Positions 46,231 to 55,366 of a stretch of 64,000 nt of DNA are shown in pieces (position 1 is the first letter of the stretch; each line of letters starts with the position of its first letter). The position numbers and the translations under genes were made by a program. The notes beneath the pieces were generated by a model. The model worked only from the letters and a program-made list of their open reading frames with translations, was not told where the DNA came from and made no database searches. Source of the DNA: JBBPYC01 sp038200275 (GTDB taxonomy: Bacteria > Pseudomonadota > Gammaproteobacteria > Burkholderiales > Burkholderiaceae_C); assembly GCA_038200275.1 (NCBI GenBank), contig JBBPYC010000031.1, positions 19,985 through 83,984 of the forward strand. Reading direction: 5' to 3'.

Positions 46231-47088
46231 ATGGCTGACCGACCTTCAGGCGCTGCGCCAGACTTCAGCAGAAGCGCGGCCAACCATCCCTACCGCCTGC
46301 CGCCGCCGCTGTTTGGCGCGCGCTGCAAGGCCTGCTGGTTCACGTTGGTGCTGCTGCTGCTGGTGGGCTTGAGCTTCTGGAGCCTCGACCTGCAATGGGC
46401 GGCGTTTTTGTCGCTCGATGCGATGCGCAGCATGGGCCGGTTCATCGGCGAATTCTTTCCACCGGACTTAACTGCAGGGTTCGTGCGGCGGGTCGCGTGG
46501 GCGTCTTGGGAAACGCTGGCGATGTCGGGCATCGGCACGCTGTTGGCGGTGGTGTTCGGGCTGATGTTGGCGTTGCCGGCTAGCCGTACACACCCGGGTG
46601 ATCGCGCTTATGCCCGCGCGACCACCCGGCTATTGCTCAACGCGTTACGCGCGGTGCCCGAACTGGTCTGGGCCGCGCTGCTGCTGATCTCCGCGGGCCT
46701 GGGGCCACTGGCCGGCACGCTGGCGCTGGCGCTGCACACGACCGGCGTGCTGGGCCGGCTGTTCGCCGAAAGCATCGAGAACGCACCGCCCGATTCGGCC
46801 ACTGCGCTGCGTACGCACGGCGTTGGGTCGGTCCGGGTGTTTTTTTACGCGACGTTGCCGCAGGTGCTGCCGCAGGTCATCTCCTACACCTTGTATCGGT
46901 GGGAGAACAACATCCGCGCGGCTGCCATCCTGGGCGTGGTTGGCGCGGGCGGTCTGGGGCAGTTGCTTGCGTTTCACATGGGACTGTTCCAGATGGGGCG
47001 CACGGCCACTGTGCTGATCGCAATGCTGCTGCTGGTCGCGATCGTGGACGGGTTGAGCTACTGGATGCGGCGCGCGTTGTCTCGGTAG
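46231..47088 (+). CDS. ABC transporter permease, PhnE-like (second of two)
   Basis: A 285-residue permease paralogous to the one before it: LNALRAVPELVWAALLLISAGL, the coupling loop VRVFFYATLPQVLPQVIS, then YRWENNIRAAAILGVVGAGG match the same positions. An N-terminal 35-residue Pro/Ala-rich cytoplasmic part precedes the first helix. Last gene of the importer operon. Confidence 0.86.
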   Translation: MADRPSGAAPDFSRSAANHPYRLPPPLFGARCKACWFTLVLLLLVGLSFWSLDLQWAAFLSLDAMRSMGRFIGEFFPPDLTAGFVRRVAWASWETLAMSGIGTLLAVVFGLMLALPASRTHPGDRAYARATTRLLLNALRAVPELVWAALLLISAGLGPLAGTLALALHTTGVLGRLFAESIENAPPDSATALRTHGVGSVRVFFYATLPQVLPQVISYTLYRWENNIRAAAILGVVGAGGLGQLLAFHMGLFQMGRTATVLIAMLLLVAIVDGLSYWMRRALSR

Positions 47089-47268
47089 CCGAACCGCTGG
47101 GGTACGGCTGCACCACAGCGGCAGTATCGAATTGATAGCAGAAAATGAAGGCAGCACTGGTGGCTCCGGGTTAAAAGGCATCCAGAAACCCCAGCCGGGG
47201 ACCGAATCTGTCCACGCTGCAATGAGCCGGCCACTGCAATGAAAACCCGTTCGCGCGATCATTGCGGT

Positions 47269-48264
47269 ATGGCTCTACTTTCTATCCTCGACCTCTCCCC
47301 GATTCGCGAAGGCAGCGATGCCGCGCAATCGTTTCGCAATTCGCTGTCACTGGCGCAGCACGGCGAATCGCTCGGCTACACGCGCTACTGGCTCGCCGAG
47401 CATCACGGCATGCCGGGCATTGCCAGCGCCGCGACCTCGGTGCTGTTGTCCTACGTCGGCGCCGGCACCAAAACGATCCGCATCGGCGCGGGCGGCGTCA
47501 TGCTGCCGAACCATTCACCGCTGGTGATTGCCGAACAGTTCGGCACGCTGGAATCACTTTATCCGGGCCGCATCGACCTCGGCCTGGGCCGCGCGCCGGG
47601 CTCCGACCAGCGCACTGCGCACGCGTTGCGCCGCAACCTCGACTCCGACGCCGACCAGTTCCCGCAGGACGTGCTGGAGCTAATGGACTACCTGTCGAAG
47701 GAACCGCGCCAGCCGGTACGTGCCGTGCCCGGCATGGGGCTGGAGGTACCGATCTGGATCCTCGGCTCCAGCACCTATGGCGCTCAGGTGGCCGCGCATT
47801 TCGGGCTGCCGTATGCGTTCGCTTCGCACTTCGCACCGCAACAGATGATGCAGGCGGTGCAGATCTACCGTGAAACCTTCAAGCCCTCCAAGCAGCTGAA
47901 CAAGCCGCATGTGATGCTGGGCTTCAACCTGATCGCGGCCGACTCGGACGAGCAGGCGCGCTTTCATGCCAGCTCATGGCAGCAGGCGTTCGTGAACCTG
48001 CGCAGCGGTCATCCGGGCAAGCTGCCGCCGCCGGTGGAAGGCTATGCGGAAAAGATCGGTCCGGCCGAGCGCGCGTTGCTGGATTCGGTGCTGTCCTGCG
48101 CGGCCGTGGGTTCGCCTGAGACCGTGCGTGCCGCCACAGATGCCTTCATCGAGCGCACCGGGGCAGATGAGTTGATGCTGGCCTGCAGCGTGTTCGACCA
48201 CAAGGCGCGGCTGCGTTCGTATGAAATTGCATCATCCATGATGGACACCGCTGTCACCCGCTGA
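47269..48264 (+). CDS. LLM-class flavin-dependent oxidoreductase
   Basis: A 331-residue luciferase-like (F420/FMN barrel) oxidoreductase of the single-component type. Family segments: SILDLSPIREGSDAAQSFRN, YWLAEHHGMPGIASAATSV, RIGAGGVMLPNHSPLVIAEQ and YPGRIDLGLGRAPGSD. The substrate is unknown. ATG 47269 fits the family start; ATG 47239 is ten codons longer. It is 180 bases past the transporter operon and convergent with the amidohydrolase, so it is probably a separate unit. Confidence 0.86.
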   Translation: MALLSILDLSPIREGSDAAQSFRNSLSLAQHGESLGYTRYWLAEHHGMPGIASAATSVLLSYVGAGTKTIRIGAGGVMLPNHSPLVIAEQFGTLESLYPGRIDLGLGRAPGSDQRTAHALRRNLDSDADQFPQDVLELMDYLSKEPRQPVRAVPGMGLEVPIWILGSSTYGAQVAAHFGLPYAFASHFAPQQMMQAVQIYRETFKPSKQLNKPHVMLGFNLIAADSDEQARFHASSWQQAFVNLRSGHPGKLPPPVEGYAEKIGPAERALLDSVLSCAAVGSPETVRAATDAFIERTGADELMLACSVFDHKARLRSYEIASSMMDTAVTR

Positions 48265-48302
48265 TCCGGGCGGCGCGGGTTGTTTGCCGCTACCTGCTGT
48301 GT

Positions 48303-49988
48303 TCAGGCCGCAAACTCGGTCAGCAACTGCCCCGCCAGCGGCACCTCGGACAACAGGCCATCGGCACCTGCCACTTGCTGACCGTTGACCCAGACGCCAT
48401 GCACGCCGATCGCATCGGTGGTCAGGCGCGGGGCGCCACCGGGCAGGTCGTGCACGCGTTTCTTCGGGCCACGGTCAACGGTTGCAGGATCGAACAGCAG
48501 CAGGTCCGCCGCGTAGCCTTCGCACAACAAGCCGCGCTGTTCGATGCCCAGCACTTGCGCCGGATGCGACGTCAGCCGGCGCACCGCTTCGGCCATCGGC
48601 ATCGCATTCAGTCCGCGCGCCCAATGGCCAAGCAGGTGCAAGCCGAAACCGGCGTCGTTGAAGAACGTCAGGTGCGCACCCGCGTCGGACAACGACACGA
48701 TGCTGTGCGGGTGGTTCAGCATGCGGCCAACGGCTGTTTCATCGCTGTTGAGCAGCAATGCGGTAAAGACGGTGCGCAGGTCTTCGGCGATGGCCAGATC
48801 AAGCATCACGTCGAGCGGATCGCGCTGCTCGGCTGCAGCAATGTCGGCCACGCTGCGCTGTTCAAAGTGCGCATGCTGGTCGGGCAATGCGACTTCGACC
48901 ACGTGGACCTTGTCCCACTCGCCGTTGAACAGACGGAACGTGCTGCTGGCCGCGATTTCGGCACGTACACCATCACGGAAAGCTCGATCGGCCAGCAGGC
49001 GCCTCAGCTCAGTGCCGCGCAACGACAGCGCAGGCTGCCAGCTTTTCAGACCCTCCACCGGATAAGGCGAAGCCAATGTGAAATCCATCGTCAGCGGACA
49101 GCACGACACCTGCCCGAGCAGCCGCCGGCCGCGTTCATTCGCTGCGCTGATCGCATCGAGATCTTTGAATACCGCCTGCGGATTGGTGCCGTTGTGCAGC
49201 AGCGCCGCGATCATCACCGGGCGCTGGTTGATCGCACTTAACGATTCGAGGAACGGCACCGGCGTGTGCCCGCCCTTGGTCAGCATGAAGACGCCGTGGT
49301 CGCCCTCGCCCATCGCTTCGACCAACGCGGTCATTTCACGATCATCGGCGAGGCGTGACGGCATCGGCAGGCCGCCTTCGCCGTTGTGCGCAGGACTGGT
49401 GCTGCTGGCGAAACCAACCGCACCGTGCGCCATTGCATCACGCACGATCTGCTGCATCTGCGCGATCTCGGCCTCGGTCGCAGCACGCCTCGAGGCATCC
49501 GCGCCCATCACGTAGGTGCGTACCGACGAATGGCCGATGTAAGCCGCGACGTTGACCGCACTGCCGCGCTTGCGCAGCAGGTCCAGGTACTCAGGAAATG
49601 TCTCGAAGCCCCAGTCGATGCCGCTTTTGAGCACATCGAGCGACATGCCTTCGACCTGCGTGAGGTTGCGCATCGTGATGTCGCGATCGGCTTCGCGGCA
49701 AGGGGCGATCGTGAAGCCGCAGTTGCCGATCACAGCCGTCGTCACGCCCAACGCGGGCGAGGGTTTCAGCGTTTGGTCCCAGGTGATCTGCGCGTCGAAG
49801 TGCGTGTGGCTGTCGATGATGCCGGGCATCAGCGCCAGGCCTTCTGCATCAATGACTTGCGTAGCCGGCTCGCTCAGGTTTGCGCCAATTCGGGTGATGC
49901 GGCCGTCTTGCACGGCAAGGTCCTGCACGGACGGGTCGGCGCCGCTGCCGTCGAACAGCAGCGCGTTGCGGATCAGCAGATCGGCCAT
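48303..49988 (-). CDS. D-aminoacylase-type amidohydrolase
   Basis: A 561-residue metal-dependent amidohydrolase of the N-acyl-D-amino-acid deacylase group. The metal site begins with DSHTHFD (His61, His63), and the later SLSDAGAHLTFF supplies the conserved Asp. It likely hydrolyses an N-acyl or cyclic amide. It is the last gene of a four-gene minus-strand operon, 10 bases after the dehydrogenase gene. The actual substrate of the pathway is not evident. Confidence 0.85.
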   Translation of the reverse strand: MADLLIRNALLFDGSGADPSVQDLAVQDGRITRIGANLSEPATQVIDAEGLALMPGIIDSHTHFDAQITWDQTLKPSPALGVTTAVIGNCGFTIAPCREADRDITMRNLTQVEGMSLDVLKSGIDWGFETFPEYLDLLRKRGSAVNVAAYIGHSSVRTYVMGADASRRAATEAEIAQMQQIVRDAMAHGAVGFASSTSPAHNGEGGLPMPSRLADDREMTALVEAMGEGDHGVFMLTKGGHTPVPFLESLSAINQRPVMIAALLHNGTNPQAVFKDLDAISAANERGRRLLGQVSCCPLTMDFTLASPYPVEGLKSWQPALSLRGTELRRLLADRAFRDGVRAEIAASSTFRLFNGEWDKVHVVEVALPDQHAHFEQRSVADIAAAEQRDPLDVMLDLAIAEDLRTVFTALLLNSDETAVGRMLNHPHSIVSLSDAGAHLTFFNDAGFGLHLLGHWARGLNAMPMAEAVRRLTSHPAQVLGIEQRGLLCEGYAADLLLFDPATVDRGPKKRVHDLPGGAPRLTTDAIGVHGVWVNGQQVAGADGLLSEVPLAGQLLTEFAA

Positions 49989-49998
49989 GCGGTTTGCC

Positions 49999-51357
49999 TC
50001 AGGCGGTTTTCAGCAACGGGGCAGCGAACAGCTGTTCCATTTCGCGCCGCAGCTTGTAGGCATCGGTCGAGGTGTCGATCGCCACATCGTTCCAGGACAG
50101 GCTTTGGCCTTTCTTGACCGCGCGCGTCACCTTCACGTCATGCGCCAGCCCGAGCGGCAGTCCGCCCATCGCGGACGATTTGTCGGCCGGCAGCAGCTTG
50201 CCCCAGACCGTGTAGCCGCCCTCTCCGTCCAGCATGTCGCCGGGCTTCAAGTCGCGTTTGGCCGTGGCCACCACGTCCGCGTTCCAGCATTGCGCAACGC
50301 CGGTCGGCTCACCACGCAACGCGACGCTGGCGACCGACAGGCCGACTTCCAGCCCGATCAGGTGCCAGCGCTTGTAGAGCGTGAAGTAGCGCCCGCTGTC
50401 GTCCGTGTGCGCGTTGTATTCCTCGAAGCAGTTCTTGATGTAGTCGGACTCTGCTTCTACCGTGACCCAGACGCCCATGCGGATGTCGTAGGGAATAGGC
50501 GTACCATTGGTCTCCAGCGACGAGATCACCTCGACCATACCCTTTTGTTCGAGCACGCCGCCTTCGCTCTTCGGACGTGTGACGCGGGGAATGTCGGCGA
50601 TGCTGGCGGGCGGATACAGCAGGCCGTTGCTCGGTACCAAGAGGCCAGTTGCGTTCGCCACCGCAGTCGATTCGATCGACGGTTTCGAGCCGTCGAGAAA
50701 GCTGTTGAACATCTTCGGGTTCAGGCCGCCGCGCTTCGCCTGCTCGGGTGTCAGGCCGTAATTTCCCCAGACCGTCTCCGGTGTGCTTTCCGAAAAATGT
50801 GGCAACCATTTGTGGCCGCGCCCGGCTGCGACCACCGGGAAGCCGCAGGTGCGGGCCCAGTCAACCAAGTCACAGATCAACGCAGGCTGATCGCCGAACG
50901 CGAGCGAGTAGACCACGCCCGCCGCTGCAGCACGCCGCGCAAGCAACGGTCCGCAAAACGCGTCGGCTTCCACCGTCACGTTGACGACGTGCTTTCCATG
51001 CGCGAACGCTTGCAGGCAGTGCTGCACGGCCGCGATCGGATGCCCCGTGCATTCGACGACGATGTCGATCTGCGGGTGGCTGACCAGCGCCTGCCAGTCC
51101 TCGCCGATCTGCGTCGTGCCCTGCGCGATCGCGTCATCCAGGCTCTTGGCGCGCGTGCGTTCGTCCTTCCAGCCGACCCGGGCCAGATTGGTCCGCGCAC
51201 CATCGGGCGACAAGTCCGCAATGCCCACCAGATGCACGCCCGGCGTGCGCGGGATCTGCGCGAGGTACATCGAGCCGAACTTGCCGGCGCCGATCAGGCC
51301 GATGCGAATCGGGCGGTGCTCGGCCGCGCGTTGCTGGAGTTTGTTGAACAGGCTCAT
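49999..51357 (-). CDS. Homoserine dehydrogenase-like oxidoreductase with SAF domain
   Basis: A 452-residue NAD(P)-dependent oxidoreductase. The Rossmann motif IGLIGAGKFGSMYLAQIPR lies at about 19-37, followed by VECTGHP and HVVNVTVEADAF, and a C-terminal SAF domain (DVVATAKRDLKPGDMLDGEG and after). This architecture belongs to the family described as predicted homoserine dehydrogenases with a SAF domain, whose members act on varied polyol or sugar-acid intermediates. ATG 51357 overlaps the PhyH stop by four bases, showing translational coupling. Confidence 0.83.
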   Translation of the reverse strand: MSLFNKLQQRAAEHRPIRIGLIGAGKFGSMYLAQIPRTPGVHLVGIADLSPDGARTNLARVGWKDERTRAKSLDDAIAQGTTQIGEDWQALVSHPQIDIVVECTGHPIAAVQHCLQAFAHGKHVVNVTVEADAFCGPLLARRAAAAGVVYSLAFGDQPALICDLVDWARTCGFPVVAAGRGHKWLPHFSESTPETVWGNYGLTPEQAKRGGLNPKMFNSFLDGSKPSIESTAVANATGLLVPSNGLLYPPASIADIPRVTRPKSEGGVLEQKGMVEVISSLETNGTPIPYDIRMGVWVTVEAESDYIKNCFEEYNAHTDDSGRYFTLYKRWHLIGLEVGLSVASVALRGEPTGVAQCWNADVVATAKRDLKPGDMLDGEGGYTVWGKLLPADKSSAMGGLPLGLAHDVKVTRAVKKGQSLSWNDVAIDTSTDAYKLRREMEQLFAAPLLKTA

Positions 51358-52256
51358 GCGGCAACTTCCTGGGATTCGTTCGAGGTTTCCAGCGCGCTGG
51401 CCGGCACGCCGTCTTTCCACGGCAGATCGACGCAATAGTCGCGCCGCAAACAATCGTCCGGCAGACAATCGATTGCCGTGAAATCGCGGTGCGCGATGTA
51501 CTCAGGCCGCTTGAAACGGCGGATGTGGTTGCTGACCGCGCACAAGCTCAGGTAGACGCTGACCCGGTCGAACGGCGACAGGTTCGAGCTGGATGCGTGT
51601 ACCAGGCAGCTGTGAAACAGGATCATCGAACCGGCCGGGCCTTTTGGAGAGATCAGACCGCCGTCGGTATACCGGCCGGCCGCATCGAAATCGCCCGGCC
51701 CGCCGCCGCGCTCGACCAGCTTGGCAACCAGCTCGTTGTCCAGCGTCCAGAGCGGATAGCTGGTGGTCGTCAGGTCGTGCTTTGCATCGACCACACCGCG
51801 CTTGTGGCTGCCGCGGATAAACATCAGCGCGCCGTTGTATTCGGTCACATCGTCCAGAAAGATCGCGACGTTCATCGCGCGTTCGGTTGGCATCTGGTCG
51901 TCGTTCAGCCAGGTGCCGTAATCCTGGTGCCACTGCCAGACATCGCCGTCGAACGCGGCCTTGCCGTTGATCTTGAACTGGTGCATGTACAGCGCCTCAC
52001 CGAACAGTTCCTGCACCGGCTCGATCATGCGCGGGTGACGCGCGAGTTTTGCAAACGGCTTGCTGTACATGTGCGCAGCGAAGTTGGTGCGCACGGCATC
52101 CTTGCCTTTTTCGCGCACGTTGTAGGCCTCACGCCGGCTGTAGATCTCGGGCACCGCATCGGTCAACGTGCGGGTTTCCTCCGGGCTGAACAGGCCGGGG
52201 AAAAACAGATAGCCGTCGCGGTCGAATTGTTCGTGCTGTGCTGCGGTCAGTTTCAC
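51354..52256 (-). CDS. Phytanoyl-CoA dioxygenase (PhyH) family protein
   Basis: A 300-residue Fe(II)/2-oxoglutarate-dependent dioxygenase. The facial triad is seen as His110 and Asp112 (WQWHQDYG) and His220 (SCLVHASSSN), with Arg231 in PFDRVSVYLS as the likely 2-oxoglutarate anchor. It resembles the EctD/PhyH branch, whose members hydroxylate small, often zwitterionic metabolites. It lies between the regulator and the dehydrogenase, overlapping each by four bases. Confidence 0.85.
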   Translation of the reverse strand: MKLTAAQHEQFDRDGYLFFPGLFSPEETRTLTDAVPEIYSRREAYNVREKGKDAVRTNFAAHMYSKPFAKLARHPRMIEPVQELFGEALYMHQFKINGKAAFDGDVWQWHQDYGTWLNDDQMPTERAMNVAIFLDDVTEYNGALMFIRGSHKRGVVDAKHDLTTTSYPLWTLDNELVAKLVERGGGPGDFDAAGRYTDGGLISPKGPAGSMILFHSCLVHASSSNLSPFDRVSVYLSLCAVSNHIRRFKRPEYIAHRDFTAIDCLPDDCLRRDYCVDLPWKDGVPASALETSNESQEVAA

Positions 52257-52981
52257 TGAAGGACTCCTTTGTCGTCGTTGTCTTTATGGCTGTCGCTGTC
52301 GGTCGGATGGATGGCGGCTGCAGCCAGCATGGCGTGCAGCCGCTGCTGCAGGTTGCTGCTGGCCTGGGTGCCGTGGTGCTCGATCAGCGCTGCAGCACGT
52401 GGCGCATCCCGCTGACGAATGGCTTCGGCAATGCGCTCGTGCTCGTCCCACAGCGGCTCACGCTGGCGCGAGGACTGCAGGACCGCGCCCATCACACGCT
52501 TCAACTGCACCCAGTGCGGCTGCGCGCTGCGCTCGATCAAGGGATTGCCTGAAGCGGCGTAGATCGCGCGGTGAAACGCGATGTCGGCATCGATCATGGC
52601 AGCCACACTGTGGCCACGGGTTGCCTCCCGGCCGCGCTCGATCAATCCAGCACTGAGCACTGCGCCGCGTTCGGCCGCAAGCCGTGCGGCCAGTGCGTCA
52701 AGCGCGCCACGCACTTGATAGAGGTGGGCGATCGCGCGCGGCTCCAGCGGCGCCACCAGCAGCCCACGGCCCGGCGCGTCCTGCACCAGACCGTCCTGCT
52801 TGAGCAACCGCAACGCTTGCAGCACCGGCTGGCGCGAAACCGAAAACCGCGCCGCCAATTCGTCCTGCGTGATGCGGACGCCAGGTGCCAAAATACCGCC
52901 GCTGATCGCGTCGAGCAGCGCCTGATAAACCTGATCGACGAGATCTGGCGCGACTTGGAGCTTGATAAGTTGAGCGACCAT
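52253..52981 (-). CDS. GntR-family transcriptional regulator, FadR (FCD) type
   Basis: A 242-residue regulator with an N-terminal winged helix-turn-helix (DELAARFSVSRQPVLQALRL followed by LKQDGLV) and an FCD effector domain with the metal-binding pattern DIAFHRAIYAAS and later HERIAEAI and EHHGTQASSNL. It is the first gene of its operon and overlaps the PhyH gene by four bases, so it probably controls that operon in response to a pathway intermediate. Confidence 0.87.
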   Translation of the reverse strand: MVAQLIKLQVAPDLVDQVYQALLDAISGGILAPGVRITQDELAARFSVSRQPVLQALRLLKQDGLVQDAPGRGLLVAPLEPRAIAHLYQVRGALDALAARLAAERGAVLSAGLIERGREATRGHSVAAMIDADIAFHRAIYAASGNPLIERSAQPHWVQLKRVMGAVLQSSRQREPLWDEHERIAEAIRQRDAPRAAALIEHHGTQASSNLQQRLHAMLAAAAIHPTDSDSHKDNDDKGVLQ

Positions 52982-52992
52982 CCAAATGCTTT

Positions 52993-53007
52993 CGTATTCT
53001 GTATACG
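52993..53007. promoter_or_regulatory. Possible GntR operator before the four-gene operon
   Basis: CGTAT-TCTGT-ATACG is an inverted repeat 12 bases upstream of the regulator's ATG and contains GTATAC, the core often seen in operators of FCD-type GntR proteins. Autoregulation is inferred from position only. Confidence 0.35.
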
Positions 53008-53083
53008 GTAGCGATAGGCCGGCATTTCGTCAATTGCCGATGCTGTTGCCCCACTCACCCGGCTGGCAATGACAACGGCTTCG

Positions 53084-55366
53084 CTACAGCGCTGCCAGCA
53101 CCTTCTGTGGCAGGAAGGGTACTGAACGCAGCCGCGCGCCGGTCGCATCGAACACCGCGTTGCCAATTGCCGAGGGCACCACCGCAGCAGACGGTTCGCC
53201 TGCGCCCCATGGCTTCTCGCCGGGTCGGTCGATCAGGTCCATTACGACTTCGGGAACATCCGGAAAACGCAGGATCGGATAGCTGGCCCAGTCGGTGCTC
53301 GTAACGGTGGAGCGGTTGAACTTGAGTTCTTCGAGCAGGGTGCGGCTCACGGTCTGGATCATGTTGCCTTCGATCTGGTTGCGCAGACCGTCGGGGTTGA
53401 TGATCTGGCCGCAGTCGTGCGCGACGTAGAGACGCTTGACGCGCACCTTGCCGGTCTCGCGTTCAACTTCGACATCCGCGACCACACCGACGTAGGTGCG
53501 CACCAGCTCGTACTTGGTGTAGGACACGCCACGGCCCGTCATCACGTTGCCTTGGCCACGCGAGCCCGCGTCCTTACGCGGCTGCCAGTTGCTCAACTTG
53601 CGCAGGCGTTCCATCACTTCCAGGCCGCGCGGATCGTTCAGCAGCTTCATGCGCATCTCGAATGGATCGACCCCGCGCGCCGCCGCAATCTCGTCCAGAA
53701 AACTCTCGTTGCCGAACGTGTTCTGCATGCGGCCCGGCGTGCGAATCCAGGACGGACGAAACGGTGTCTCAGCCAGCCAGCGCACCTGCGCATGGATGTT
53801 GGGGACCACGTAAGGAATCGCCAGGCCCTGGTGGATGTTGCCTGGGTGCGCGTTCATGTGCGGCAAATCGGCCAGTTCGGCCGAAAGCAAGGTCACGGCG
53901 ATGTCCTTCGGCCGATCCGGCAGGAACGCGACCGATTCCCAGGCGGTGATCGCGCCTTCGGCATCGACCGCAGCGCGGTAGTCGATCAGGGTCGGCGGGC
54001 CTTTCGGATCCCAGCCGTGTTCGTCCTGCCGCATCCACTGCACGCGCACCGGCTTGCCATCGTTGCGTTCGCGCGCGAGCAGCGCGGCGTCGGCGGCCGC
54101 GTCCTCGTGGCCGTTGCGGCCATAGCAGCCTGCGCCTTCGATGTAGATGCAGCGCACGTCATCGCGGTTCATGCTGAGCATGCCGGCGATCTGTTTGCGC
54201 AGCAGGTGCGTTTGCTGCGATGCGCTCCAGACCGTGAGCCGGCCATCGGCGAACTCGGCCACCGCGCAGGACGGGCCGATCGAGCCGTGCGTATGGATCG
54301 CGAAGTCGTAGCTGGCGGCCAGCGTCTTCGCATCCAGCGCCTGAAGCGCCTGCGCGCTGTCGCCAATCTTCTGCAGGTCCTCGGTCTTGTTGACCTTGGT
54401 TTGCCGCACGTGCTGCCAGAGCTGGTTCTCATCGGGCAGGCCGGCCCAGTCGGACCAACTCACCTTGAGCGCGTTGGCGGCTTTGATCGCACCCCACTCG
54501 GTTTTGGAAAGCACCGCGAGGAAGTTGGCTTTGCGCACCATGCCGAGGTATGCCGGCATCGCCTTGCAAGCCGCGTCATCGACCGACCGCAAGGCGGACT
54601 GCATGGCAGCCGGCCGCAGCACGCGCGCATGCACCATGCCTTCGCGCCGAAAGTCTTGCATGTAGGTGAAGCCACCCGTGACCTTGTCCGGGATGTCCAC
54701 GCGCGGCACCGACTGGCCGACGAGCGTGTAGTCCTTCGGATCCTTCAGCGACGCGTTCTTGTCGATCGCCAGGTCGAACAGCTTGCCGCCGACCAGCTGC
54801 GCATAGCTGACGCCGGTGTCGGTGCCGGCCGGCGCAATCTGCCCGTCTTTGACCACAAGGCTTGCCTTGTCCATCTTCAACTGCTGCGCGGCCAGGCCGA
54901 GCAACGCGTCGCGCGCGGTCGCCGCGGCTTGCCGGATCTGTACGCCCGCCTGCTGGATCGTGAGGCTGCCGTAGGTCGGGCCCTGGTCCGGTGTCAGCAG
55001 CGTGTCGCCCTGGATCACCGTGACCATGTTCATCGGCACCGACAGCTCCTCGCCGGCCATTTGCGCGAGGGCGGTCTGCACCCCAGTCCCAAGATCGACC
55101 TTGCCAGAGTAGACGGTGACCTGGCCGGCGGCATCGATCGAGATGAAGCCATCGACCTGATCGAGCTGCAGAATTTTGGCCTGCTTCACCGCCTCCGGCT
55201 GACTCGCAGTCTGGCCTGGCACGATGTCAGCAGCCCACACGCGGCTAGCGGAAAACCCGACCAGCAACGCGCCGCCGGTCAGCAGCACACGGCGGCGGGC
55301 GGCGTCGAAGCCGGTGTCGGTCGCCATCGCTTCAGTGCCGTTCATGGAATCGGTGGCGCGCTTCAT
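53084..55366 (-). CDS. Molybdopterin-binding subunit of an aldehyde/isoquinoline oxidoreductase-type enzyme
   Basis: A 760-residue molybdenum hydroxylase large subunit. A Tat-type signal (ARRRVLLTGGALLVGF, then SRVWA) shows export to the periplasm, as in IorB. Cofactor segments include DLGTGVQTALAQMAGEE, VEGAGCYGRNGHEDAAADA-like and the C-terminal GAGEPSAAV with the catalytic Glu. It partners the 2Fe-2S subunit, overlapping it by four bases (ATGA). No FAD subunit is present, consistent with a two-subunit enzyme that passes electrons to a cytochrome. The substrate is unknown. Confidence 0.87.
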   Translation of the reverse strand: MKRATDSMNGTEAMATDTGFDAARRRVLLTGGALLVGFSASRVWAADIVPGQTASQPEAVKQAKILQLDQVDGFISIDAAGQVTVYSGKVDLGTGVQTALAQMAGEELSVPMNMVTVIQGDTLLTPDQGPTYGSLTIQQAGVQIRQAAATARDALLGLAAQQLKMDKASLVVKDGQIAPAGTDTGVSYAQLVGGKLFDLAIDKNASLKDPKDYTLVGQSVPRVDIPDKVTGGFTYMQDFRREGMVHARVLRPAAMQSALRSVDDAACKAMPAYLGMVRKANFLAVLSKTEWGAIKAANALKVSWSDWAGLPDENQLWQHVRQTKVNKTEDLQKIGDSAQALQALDAKTLAASYDFAIHTHGSIGPSCAVAEFADGRLTVWSASQQTHLLRKQIAGMLSMNRDDVRCIYIEGAGCYGRNGHEDAAADAALLARERNDGKPVRVQWMRQDEHGWDPKGPPTLIDYRAAVDAEGAITAWESVAFLPDRPKDIAVTLLSAELADLPHMNAHPGNIHQGLAIPYVVPNIHAQVRWLAETPFRPSWIRTPGRMQNTFGNESFLDEIAAARGVDPFEMRMKLLNDPRGLEVMERLRKLSNWQPRKDAGSRGQGNVMTGRGVSYTKYELVRTYVGVVADVEVERETGKVRVKRLYVAHDCGQIINPDGLRNQIEGNMIQTVSRTLLEELKFNRSTVTSTDWASYPILRFPDVPEVVMDLIDRPGEKPWGAGEPSAAVVPSAIGNAVFDATGARLRSVPFLPQKVLAAL

